The notes under the pieces are model-generated. The model made no database searches and was not told the origin of the DNA. It saw only the letters and a program-made list of their open reading frames with translations. This document shows, in pieces, positions 54,257 to 64,000 of a stretch of DNA of 64,000 bases. The translations under genes were made by a program, and so were the position numbers. Numbering within the stretch: position 1 is the first letter of the stretch; each line of letters starts with the position of its first letter. Location of the stretch: assembly GCA_001986395.2 (NCBI GenBank), contig MQVO02000018.1, positions 558,001-622,000 of the forward strand, in the 5' to 3' direction. The stretch is from Irpex lacteus. Its lineage: Eukaryota > Basidiomycota > Agaricomycetes > Polyporales > Irpicaceae.

Positions 54257-57200
54257 ATGCCTCCCCGTAAGGATGCACCATCTCTGAATACACTCAGTCC
54301 CCCGGAACCAGGCTTGCCATCTGGTTCACGTTCCCCAGGGTCGAGCACCAGTAGCTTCCCTCGTTCCGCGTCTCCATCAACCGGCTTCACGCAGTTCTTT
54401 ACGAAACCCACGAAATGGTTCGCAAGATCAAACTCCAGTGGTTCAATCCCTGGTCGCGCCTCAATAAGCTCGAACGAGCCACGTTCTAGCTCGAGTTCAT
54501 CGAGAAAACCAAAGATCTCTCACCCCACAGATCCCCGTCCCATTCTCGACCAGCTGCGTCCAGAACCTGTAACAGGCAGCATTCCCACTGCCAGCAGGTA
54601 CGTTTAAAGCTTGTTCGACGTTTCCCCCTTGTTCTTTTATAATAACGAATGGCACTTGACAGGTCTGTACTGGACCTTTCGCTCGCTCACACCGTAACGG
54701 CGTTCGACCACTCCCCCGCTTCCACCGGCCATCGTAACCCGGCTTCCCCAGTACGCTCTCCTTCTCGTGGGCTGGGCGATCTCAGGAACCTTCGGAAGCC
54801 CTGGTCAAAGTCTGCAGATGATCTCGGAAAACTCTCTTCAGCCCCCACCTTGAGTCGCATAGATACCTCCTTCCAAAACAAGGTCCAAGATTACAGAGGC
54901 AATACCATCCTTACCGGGTCAACACCAACGTCCCATTCTCCTCAAAGCTCGATCTCCTACCCGTTTCCGTCTATCACCACGACAAATGCTGAGACAGAAA
55001 CTCCGTCTTCTTCTCCCCCTCAACATACTGGCATACTCACCGGAGGCACCTCGCCCGGCGGCACAAGCACACCGCCCTTGACTCCCAGCGGGCATATCCA
55101 TTCTCGGTCTCATTCTTTCACCCCGCGCCTACCCTCGAAGCTCTCATCTCCCAAACTTGGACTTGTGCAGCCCAGTCCCAAGCGGAAAGGTTCTGCTCCT
55201 TCCCCCTCCGACACCGAGCCGACCAAAGAGGCAAAGCCCACTACAGGTAGCATTGGGTCTGGACCCGGACCTAGAGCTGGATTCCCCTTCGGTTTTACAT
55301 CCGGCGGTAGTGGGTCCAAAGCAACGTCACAGCTCAGTTCTGATATACCCAGTCCTCTCGACAAACCTGGCGCATCTTCCAAGCTTCTTGCTCCTCCTAT
55401 CATTGTGGAACCTGATAACAATGATGAATCAAAGAACGAGAAACGTACCTCGCAGCTTATCTACCACTCAGGTTTTGTCAATCGTTTCTCCGACTTCTCA
55501 CCTGCGACCTTGAACGCGCGTGCCACGCAAGCGTACCTACCGGGCGGGATGATGTTCTCCAAGGGCTGGAAGCCGTTCAAGCTGGTCCTGAAAGGGTCCA
55601 AGTTGTACTTCTACAAGCCACCCAGTGACCGTAGTGCGGCGGTGAAAGATCTTTTCCCGACAGAGCTTGTAGTCGTCCTCGAAGAAGAAGGTGTAGCGGA
55701 CGAAGTTCCAGAGCAGAAGGAAGAACCCACCTTTGGCACGCCTCGGACTGCGAAAGGCAAAGAAAGAGAGGAAGGCCGTCGTAAACGTACCTTCTGGGGC
55801 TCTTCGACACATCCTGGTTTGGTTACGAGCGCGCGTGGCGTGGAAAGTGGTTCGTTCGAGGCTCTGATTCATGAAGCGGTCTTCGGGACTACCTTCTCGG
55901 AGACCGAAGGGACCGCAGAAGTATGTTCACCTCAGTGGCAAGCCTTCGCGTTGGCCGTCGAGTTCGCTCTTCCCTCTGCCATCGGTCAAGTTCAGTTCGA
56001 GGCCGAGCTCCGTCGGTGCTGTAATATGCTTCTCGACAGCACCAGCGACCGCGACGGCGCAAAGAAGAAGGTTATGTGGCTTGCTGAACAGTACCTTACC
56101 TTCTACACGTCCCCCGCAGACTCGGTTGCATGGGAGAAATGGCGAGAAGCGACCATCCCTGATTTCCCCTCTGCCTTTGTTGCTTCGTCCAAGCCTTCCG
56201 GTTTACCTGCCTCATCCTCCACTCAGGCCATATTCTCTCCTACTCCTCAAATCCCTCCAGTCGAGGAACTGGGGAGCCTTCTGACATCTCCCAATGTCGG
56301 TACCTTCTCGCCCAGACCAGACAGCAACGACCGCATAGTTTCTCTACTCGATGCCCTCGGTGATACAACTGGCGCGATACGTCCCAGTGCTCAGCCGGCA
56401 GTCGTGAAACTTTGGCATACCGCATTGGAGAACGGCGGGCTCACACGAGATATCCTATTTACCCTCGACCCGCAGTTGATCGCCCGTAGTCTCTTCGTGT
56501 TCAACCAACGAGCCCTCCGCAAAGTTCCCGAAATCATCCCTGCGACCGTCTGTGTAGCGGCCGAGCTTGACGCAGAAGCTGATGCATCTGCAAGCCCGTC
56601 CTCGCTCTCGGCTTTCGTGCCTTTCCTTGGAAACGATGACCACCCTCACTGGCTCACCAAGACCATCTTGCTACAGATCCTCATATCCGATTCTCCCAAC
56701 GCTAATTCCTCGTCACAGTATGGAACACTGCACGGTCGTCCGACGTTGGACGAGCCCCGCACGATCTCTCGTTCGGAAGTCGTCTCGAGGTGGGCACGAA
56801 TTGGCGAGTTGTGTCGTCGTACTGGCGACGAGTGTTCATGGAAGGCTATCTTTGCGGCGCTATGCTCGCGCCCTCTCGCTCGTCTAGAGAAAGTATGGAA
56901 ACGTGTCGACCACGAAGCTCTCCGTATCGTCCAGTCTTGGGTTTACCCTCGTGATGGAACCGAGCCGGCCGTCGTCGCCGATGCAAAGCATATACCTTGG
57001 GTAGGCGATCGTATTGCGCAGATCAAGGACGCATTGGAGGCTGCTCATGTTCAGGGCGGCGCCGAGTGGGCTGCTGAACATTTGACGACGGCGTGGCAGG
57101 CGTTCGAAGCTCTGAGACGCGACTTTTCGCTGGCTAGCAGATCTCCTGTTGATGACGCACCAGCTGAGCCCGAGGATATCGAAGTTCTTGTCAATCTGTG

Positions 57201-60200
57201 GACGAAGATTTCTCAGCAAGGTAGCCCTGGTATCGCGGCTAAATTCAAACGGTAACGTCTTCTATGTGCTTGATCTTTTGCAGAGACTTACACATGTGTC
57301 TATCAGTGTCGATCAGTTCATGTCACTGTCCTTGGCCACCGAGCCCCGGCGTAGGGGCTTGTTCGAGCCTTACTACTGGGTACGACCTCAACACTCCTTC
57401 CATCCCTTGACTCCCCTTCTTTTCCCCGAACCCCTCCCGACCGTCGCCTTCATCAATCGATCATTGCTCCAACGTGGACGACTGGAGAGTACGGCGTCGA
57501 GCATCACCCTTCAGGAGTTGCAGCAAATACGCGACCGCGCCGCTGGTCAGGACCTCTCTTCGCGTCGTAGCTCCGACCCTAGTAAAGTTGGTGGCTTGGA
57601 CCTTGGTGGTACTGTCATCGTTGTCTACGATGGCGAGCTGATGCTCCTGGTCCAAGCTGGAGATCCCATGGCTTCCCACCCGTCCTCTAGGGCCCCCTCT
57701 CGACCTCCTAGCTCTGTCGTCGATACACCTGGGACATCCACGCCAGATAAGTCTATGAGTCGGAACCCGTCGGTCAGAGTCAAACCAGGTTCCAAGGGGT
57801 TGGAGCGTAAGCCCAGTAAACTGCGCCGTAGTTCACTCCCGATCTTGTCGCACAAGCCGAGCTTCGAACCAGCCGACATTGCATCCGAACGTCCCATCCG
57901 CGTTGTGATCAAGGCAGGAACTATCGACCGCCTCGTCACCGTGTTGGTTGAAGGGTTACACGGCGTCTCGGTTTCTGTTGCTGATGATAACGGGGAGATG
58001 CCTCTCAATGATCATAAGACGAGAGAGCTGCGAGTTGATATGAACGACTTCTCCAGAATATGGTGGAGCACGTTCCGGAGCTTCATGACCCCACATGTTT
58101 TCTTCGAGGTAAGTCCAATGTGTCACTATAAAACTAGCGAATGCTCATGTCGGTCCCAGTTGCTGCGTAAGAAGTACCTATCAGCACAGATCAATTCCCA
58201 ATCTGTGTCTCCCGGGGAGATCGCAGCTGTCGTGCGTGCGCGCTCCGAAGTGCTGGAGACGTTTAATCGTTGGATTCATGACGGGGAGGCGCTCAGGACG
58301 CCTTGGATGACCACCAGTTACTGTCGTCGTTTATCTCATTCTTCCGCCATCCGACAGATCACGAGCCTCCCGAGGCCATCGCCTCAGACAGTAACGTACA
58401 GGCAGCGTTTGGCATCATCAATGACAACAGAAAAGCCGTCTATGCGTCATTCACCGCTCAGACCATGCGTCCGACTGTGAGAGCAGTGCCTGAGCCAGTC
58501 AGCGAGCTGTCTTCGTCAGCTTCCTTCAGCCACGAACCACCGGATATTGACAGCATCGAACCCGAGGAATTGGTGGGCAACCTTGACGCCATGGCTGCCG
58601 CGACGTTCCGTAACGTTACTCAAGAGGTCAGTATCGTGCATTAGTAATAGAAATCACTCTGATGCCCCTGTAGGATCTGTTCGTCACTGCCGACATACTG
58701 GAGGTGCAATCGGCCGACCGCACAGGATGGTTCCCAGCTCACGAACCGAGCGCGATTTCCGACGAGGTGGAAATACAGTCAATTCATTCTCACCTCCAGG
58801 ACGTGGAACCTTCATCCATGATATCTGATTTGGGGCAGGATTCGGTCTATCGACTGCTTCCACCCGCTATACGAGGCTGCATCCGAGCCTTTTTGATCCT
58901 GCGGAAGTGGGTGGTATCTAAGCTTGTGTCCCAGAAGCTTGGTCTGCGCGCTAGGCAGACCCGAATGGAACTGATACTTCGAAGCATCGAAGTCTGCCGT
59001 CTTCGCAATGCAGAACCAACCCCCGGGGATAATTCAGTTGCGGAACGTCCATGCATCAGGTCTCTCGTCGAATCAGTGCTTGTTTCTGCCGTTCTTAGTG
59101 TCGAAAGTCGTACATACCATCGTGCATGGCAATCGCTTGCCGCCACCCGCGGAACTACATGTGACACCCTGGCCACATTGTTAACGAAGTCTTCAGGAAC
59201 ACCCCATGTCGTCAAGGATCCCTTGACGGTAGACATGGGCTGGCTGCTCGAGCGGATAGTGGAGATTATCAGCTTGCCTGACGTGGTGGACCAAGATGGG
59301 CTCAGCCTTGTGAACCTGGACAAGCGGAGGTAAGCCTATATATACATCGCGCCCGCACGACACCTTGCTGACTTCACCAGATCCCTATACACCTTGCTCA
59401 CAGCATCGGCGCCGAATGGATCATCTCGCCGACTTCGCCACCGAGAGGTCAGTCGCCGGGACTTCGACAGACTGAATCGAATCGAGGCGGAGCTCAACGA
59501 CGTGCATTTCGACCTGCGCCTCATTCGCGAGGATGCCTATCGTGAGGTTGCGCAGTGCTCCACTGCATTGGTACGCAAGCAGCCCCGACCATTCCAGGCT
59601 CTTGTTGCCCAACAGCAGGAGAAGAACAAACGCGACCGGTCGCTCCGAGACAGACTTTCGAAGGAGAAACGACAAGAGCAGCATCGACAAGACAAGCGCG
59701 AGGAGTATCTCAACAAGGCTATGCAGACTCGTCGTCCATACCCACCGTCCGCTAAGCAGCACCGCAACAAGAAGAGTGTCTCCTCTGCCTTCTTGCACTT
59801 CATGCGGCCGATCTCGAGTGCATTCTCCTCCGACACCCTTGCTCCTACCGTCAAACGGACTCCCGCGGAACTGGACTTCAGCCCGACGCACAAGCCCGCG
59901 ATGGTCCTCGACATCGTGAACGCGCGGGTGCAAGCGTTCATCAACAACGAGCGGTCGTTCACATTCCAGATCGAGACGGAAGACGGCGGGCATTACCTGC
60001 TTCAGGCTCTTGATAAGACGGACATGAAGAAGTGGATCGATACAATTCAGAGAGTTTCGAAGATCGCTGCGAAGCGGAGGCTGACTTACCTTGGGCACAA
60101 CTCGAAGGTGCCTTTGTCGGACCACTTGTTTACACCGGGAGCAGCCCCTCGAGACCCGCGTGCAGGTACGTTGCAGTATTACCCACCGCTTCGAGGCGAA

Positions 60201-61340
60201 GTTAATTGTGTGCCCTTATGTGTAGTGTTTGGCGTCGACCTAGAGACTCTTCTCCTGCGGGAATCTGCTGACAACTCGATTGCCCCTGGTACTATCCCTC
60301 ATGTAGTCCAACGCTTGATCGACGAGGTGGAAAGTCGTGGCCTCACTGAAGTCGGAATCTGTAAGTTGAAGTTCATTAATGATTTATCGCCGGTACATAG
60401 GTTGACGTCTGTCTAGATCGGCTTGCGGGTGCTCATTCCGAAGTCCACAGTCTGAAGGATGCTCTCAACAGAGGTTTGTCTTCTCCATAGATAATACCAT
60501 GGATCTTCGTGTTGACGTTATATGCAGGCGAATGGCCCGTCACCCGCTTTACTGATATCAATACGGTTTGCGATTTGCTCAAGAGCTGGTTCCGAGTGCT
60601 GCCGGGAGGCATGTTCCCAGATGCCGCCAGAACGAAGCTCATGGATGCTGCCAGTAAGTGTACTGCTGCTTATATTCTTCTGTCGCTCATCAGTGGTTAT
60701 AGATGAAAGCGACGTCGACCTTGATAAGAAACTCGCCAACCTGCGCCAAGTCGTGCACGAATTGCCTCGTATTTACTTCGACTTGCTCAAGCGACTCATG
60801 GAGCATCTTGACAAGTAGGTGTCTGCAGATTCCCCATCGTATAATGACTAACGGCTAGCATGTTACAGAGTCACCGATTTCGAGGAGAACAACCAGATGA
60901 CCGCGGAATCTCTTGCTACCGTCTTCAGTCCTAACCTACTTCGCACTGCGGATGACGACGTCGGATTCTTCTTTGCCAACATGGGTAACGCGCATCGTGC
61001 CACCAAGATGCTTATCAGACATGTGAGTTCACAACAGTTATGTTTTACTCGCGAGTAACATCGTCTACAGTCGCACATCATCTTCAACGACGCTGAGCCC
61101 GATCTGGACGTCGACCGTGACGGCGACTCAGAGGACGAAGAGGAAGAATATGAACACTTCGATGCACCCATCCTAGAAGAAGACGAGGAAGAAGCTGAAA
61201 TGCTCTCCGCTGGCCATGGCGATGACTCGTCCGACTCAGATGATGAAGAGCAAATCATAGTTGCCCCCGACCCACCCGTTCTCGACTTTGAAGTTCCCAG
61301 CCCTGTGGACTTTACCATTCCCTTGTCCTCTCCTACGTAA
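54257..61340 (+). CDS. large PH / RasGEF_N / RhoGAP domain protein
   Basis: Rho-family GTPase-activating protein, about 2164 residues, expected at the cell cortex. Exons 54257-54597, 54663-57251, 57307-58108, 58160-58626, 58674-59329, 59381-60165, 60226-60360, 60417-60473, 60528-60653, 60703-60814, 60869-61022, 61071-61340. One base appears to be missing in the G run 58283-58286; adding it makes the exon sum divisible by three. Order: Ser/Pro-rich N-terminus; a PH domain (GMMFSKGWKPFKLVLKGSKLYFYK); a helical region (SLLDALGDTTGAIRPSAQPAVVKLWHTAL ...); a RasGEF N-terminal-like segment (RIWWSTFRSFMTPHVFFELLRKKY ... RWIHDG); a second PH (MVLDIVNARVQAFINNERSFTFQIETEDGGHYLLQA ... MKKWIDTIQRV); RhoGAP with the arginine finger in EVGIYRLAG and LPRIYFDLLKRLMEHL, SPNLLR; acidic tail. 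Target GTPase unknown. Confidence 0.88.
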
Positions 61341-62466
61341 CCTTCTTGACCCCTCGCCTCCTCATCTATGTACACTCTTACGGACCTTCCCTCCCCCAAC
61401 TCATTCCTCCTCCCTCTCCTTTATACCTCTTTGCGCGGATGTAGTATGTTTCGATGCCACGGACTCACCCTCATTTGGACAATATCGCTCTCTCCCTTAT
61501 GCATACTCTCTCTCTCGTACCTACCTGTGCTCTCGCGTGTGACATGTAATATGGAGCGTTGTCTCCCGTCTCTCTCGTTTCGTCGCGCTGTCCCCGGCTA
61601 TAAGCTGGCATACGATACTTTCAGTTAATCAGCTAGCGTATTAATGAGAATCTTGAGGATTCTGGTATTGACATTGACGTTCATATGACCCTGCCACAAT
61701 GTTCTCCGTGAATATGGATTGCGCATAAGTAGTCTGCGAATCTCGCCGACTCAAATCTCAGAACACATAGCAGGAACGTACGCCGGGACGTGGAACTTTC
61801 ACACGGGCGAGATGGTCCGTGCGCAGAGCGGCGAGCGTATATAAGCGACCGCCCAACCTTCTGAACACCTCATACTTACCTTGATGGCACAAGCCCCTTC
61901 ATGGACCTGGGTTTGTGGGCCATGGGGTCCTTCCATAGCACGGCGACCTTGTCCATACAGAGGGAACCTGTGGTTTGTATGGGCTTCGGCTCATGCACCG
62001 TCTCAATATTTTCCTGTCCTGCTTCGGCCCTCGGGCTGGGCAGGCCATTTTTTTGGCTTCTATATTCGGCTAACCCTAACCCTAATAACTCCCTAATAAG
62101 TCTTTATGTAGTAGCATTGGAAATATCTATCTAATCAAAACATCGAGTAATTACATGTCCAATTTGCTTTCGCTGATCTTGCCTCATCACACACTTCATG
62201 TCACCTTGCCTTCGTTCAAAGATATGTCGCAAGGAGACTGTACTGTTGCCAAAGTACTCGCGTAATCGTCGAGCATGATGTGCAGCATATCGCACAGATT
62301 ACGCTTATGTCCGTTGAACCGCGGGATGATATCATGGTGCCTGTCAATGCGCTCTGGTGCCTGCTCAAGCACACCAGCCGGCCGTATACCATGCAACCTT
62401 CCGTCTTGACCACCATCTACTCGTAAAATCGGTTCGCTTTTCCTAGCCTTTGGTTCTGCCTATGGA
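61341..62466. other. intergenic region with promoter-like element and telomere-like repeat
   Basis: About 1.1 kb. A clean TATATAA (61838-61844 region) is followed by a leader-like sequence but by no open frame with coding character. A telomere-like CTAACCCTAACCCTAA lies at 62070-62085. No protein gene supported. Confidence 0.5.
62070..62088 (-). repeat. interstitial telomere-like (TTAGGG)n motif
   Basis: CTAACCCTAACCCTAATAA: about two and a half units of CCCTAA, the complement of the TTAGGG telomere repeat used by most filamentous fungi. It is far from any visible chromosome end in this window. Confidence 0.6.
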
Positions 62467-64000
62467 ATGTCGCTCAAACATTGGTTAACGGATCCGTTCA
62501 AGTTCTCGCCAGTTCCAGTCTCGGTGCTGCTGGTACTCATCTATGCAGTGGTGTTTACTTCGGTGTCCGTGACGGACGAGACACCGAGCCTTCCTAAGGA
62601 TTTCAAAGGTCTCGATTTGGACAAGGCATATGAGGATTTGCATATTGTGAGTTGTCGAGTCTGGTTCTACCATGTGCAATAGTCTCCTATTACGCGTGTC
62701 GCAAGTTGTGGAGTCTACAATGTGTTCGTGCTCTTACGGTAATGCGTTATTACTTCCCATTCCACGACTGGGAGCTGTTTGGCCCTACTCCGTAATCCTA
62801 CTGGCATTGCGTTAATGAAGACTCACGGACTGTTATGACGGCCTGCCGAAGGGTGCTACACTACACCAGGGGCGATACACTACACCAGGGGCGATACACT
62901 ACACCAGGGGCGATACACTACACCAGGGGCGATACACTACACCAGGGGCGAATTGTCATGCTAGCTCATGCGGATAAGCATGGATATTAAGCTGGTCTTC
63001 TTTTCTTAAATGACCCTTACAATGCCGCTAAGCATGACGCAGGATGTACCTGCGCCACGTTTAATGTTCCCATGGCATTTTACGCAAGGAAGTCTACTCT
63101 TAGACGGGAAGCTCTCTGCCATACCGTCTACTAGTAGACTCATCTTTCTAGTTCAACAGTGATCATACATCGTACTTAACTCACCTACCTTCTTTGTAGC
63201 TTACCCAGCGCCCACGACCCGCAACCTCGCATGCAAACGACGATGTATACGACTTCTTATTGCATCGGCTACAACCAATAGCAGCATCACAAGAATACAT
63301 TCACCTCTCAGAGGACCTCACGTCCAATGCAACTTTCGCAGCATCATCGAACGGCGGCCGCGGAACATACTTCGAAGCCTCCAATATCCTTGTGAAGATT
63401 GACGGCACAGACGCACCAGCCGTGGACTCAGATGGTGTCCTCTTCTCCGCGCACTATGATTCTGTCTCGACTGCTCCCGGGGCGACCGATGCTGGCATGG
63501 GTGTGGTGACTTTACTACAATTGGTGGAATACTTTGCGGACCCCAAACGAAGACCTCGGAGGACGGCTATATTCTTCTTTAACAATGGCGAGGAAGACGG
63601 TCTCAACGGGGCTCATCTCTACTACGAACATCCATGGTCAAATTTAACTACAACATTCATCAATTTGGAAGGTGCAGCTTCTGGAGGGTGAGCTCCCTGT
63701 ATTCTAATTTAGCGCAGTAACTTATGATCTAATAACGACGTGATCATTGATACAGTCGGCCTGTACTCTTTCGGTCTACTTCCTTAGCTGCAGCTCGGAC
63801 TTTCACCGCAGACGGCGTCACCCATCCGCACGGCAACGTCTTGTCTGCGGACGCGTTCGCCACCGGTGTCATTCGTAGCGGAACTGACTATTCCGTCTTC
63901 GAGAAGGGCATCCCAGGTTTGCACAAACTGTTCTTCTCCACCAAAGACAAGCCACTGACGCATTGTTGCTTGCAGGTGAAGCGGACGGTATGAACGGTAT
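62467..64000 (+). CDS. PFF1: vacuolar membrane protease Pff1, M28 family (5' part)
   Basis: Zinc aminopeptidase-like multispanning protein of the vacuole membrane. Visible exons 62467-62646, 63200-63687, 63756-63916, and 63976 onward, cut by the window end. The N-terminus has a short cytosolic part and one helix (VSVLLVLIYAVVFTSVSV). The peptidase domain shows SAHYDSV (metal-binding His), GATDAGMGV (bridging Asp), FFFNNGEEDGLNG (catalytic Glu then metal Glu) and NLEGAASGGRPVLFR; FEKGIPGEADGMNG follows. The first intron is 553 bases, roughly ten times the local norm, and holds a minisatellite (see repeat). The remaining catalytic residues and the membrane-rich C-terminal half lie beyond the window. 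Confidence 0.92.
62857..62951 (+). repeat. 19-bp minisatellite, five perfect copies, inside an intron
   Basis: Five identical head-to-tail copies of TACACTACACCAGGGGCGA at 62857-62875, 62876-62894, 62895-62913, 62914-62932 and 62933-62951. The array sits in the enlarged first intron of PFF1. Perfect identity between copies suggests recent expansion and probable length variation between strains. Confidence 0.95.

Overview
The window is nuclear DNA of a filamentous basidiomycete fungus, most likely a wood- or litter-decaying agaricomycete. The evidence is that nearly every gene is cut by many short GT-AG introns (mostly 47-70 bp), genes are dense and lie on both strands, and the set includes an AA9 lytic polysaccharide monooxygenase, a CE16 esterase with a fungal CBM1 cellulose-binding module, and a Tos1-type cell-wall protein. 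No rRNA, tRNA, CRISPR array, intact transposon or virus was recognised. All gene models were spliced by eye, choosing junctions that keep the frame and restore family motifs.

Layout. 0.8-7.6 kb: Tos1-like wall protein, inositol-3-phosphate synthase (INO1), an F-box protein. 8.6-18.6 kb: an accessory, transport-rich stretch with a monocarboxylate-type MFS carrier, a DHA2-type multidrug MFS carrier, an unknown protein, a PD-(D/E)XK nuclease-like protein and a second monocarboxylate-type carrier. 19-26 kb: mitochondrial TIM50, the CBM1-CE16 esterase, a C2H2 zinc-finger protein with a long disordered tail. 26.3-30.4 kb: a short-chain dehydrogenase and two tandem glutathione S-transferases, all on the minus strand (a small redox/detoxification group). 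31.8-38.4 kb: a single-pass membrane protein, a fused siroheme synthase, a cyclopropane-fatty-acid-synthase-like methyltransferase. 40.5-49.6 kb: SAGA subunit Spt7, a penta-EF-hand protein, a secreted serine beta-lactamase-like hydrolase, an unknown protein. 50.7-64 kb: AA9 LPMO, a small membrane protein, a very large PH/RasGEF_N/RhoGAP protein, and the 5' part of the vacuolar membrane protease Pff1, cut by the window end.

The most striking observations are two extreme microexons. In the CFA-synthase-like gene a single nucleotide (37788) flanked by AG and GTACGT restores the conserved IFPGG reading frame between two normal-sized introns. In the CE16 esterase a two-nucleotide exon (21737-21738) flanked by AG and GTAAGC supplies the Tyr of a conserved LYN segment. 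Separately, four genes (TIM50, the zinc-finger gene, the small membrane protein and the RhoGAP) each show one frame break of the same sign, compatible with one missing base in a short run of C or G; these look like assembly undercalls rather than pseudogenes and should be corrected before the models are used.
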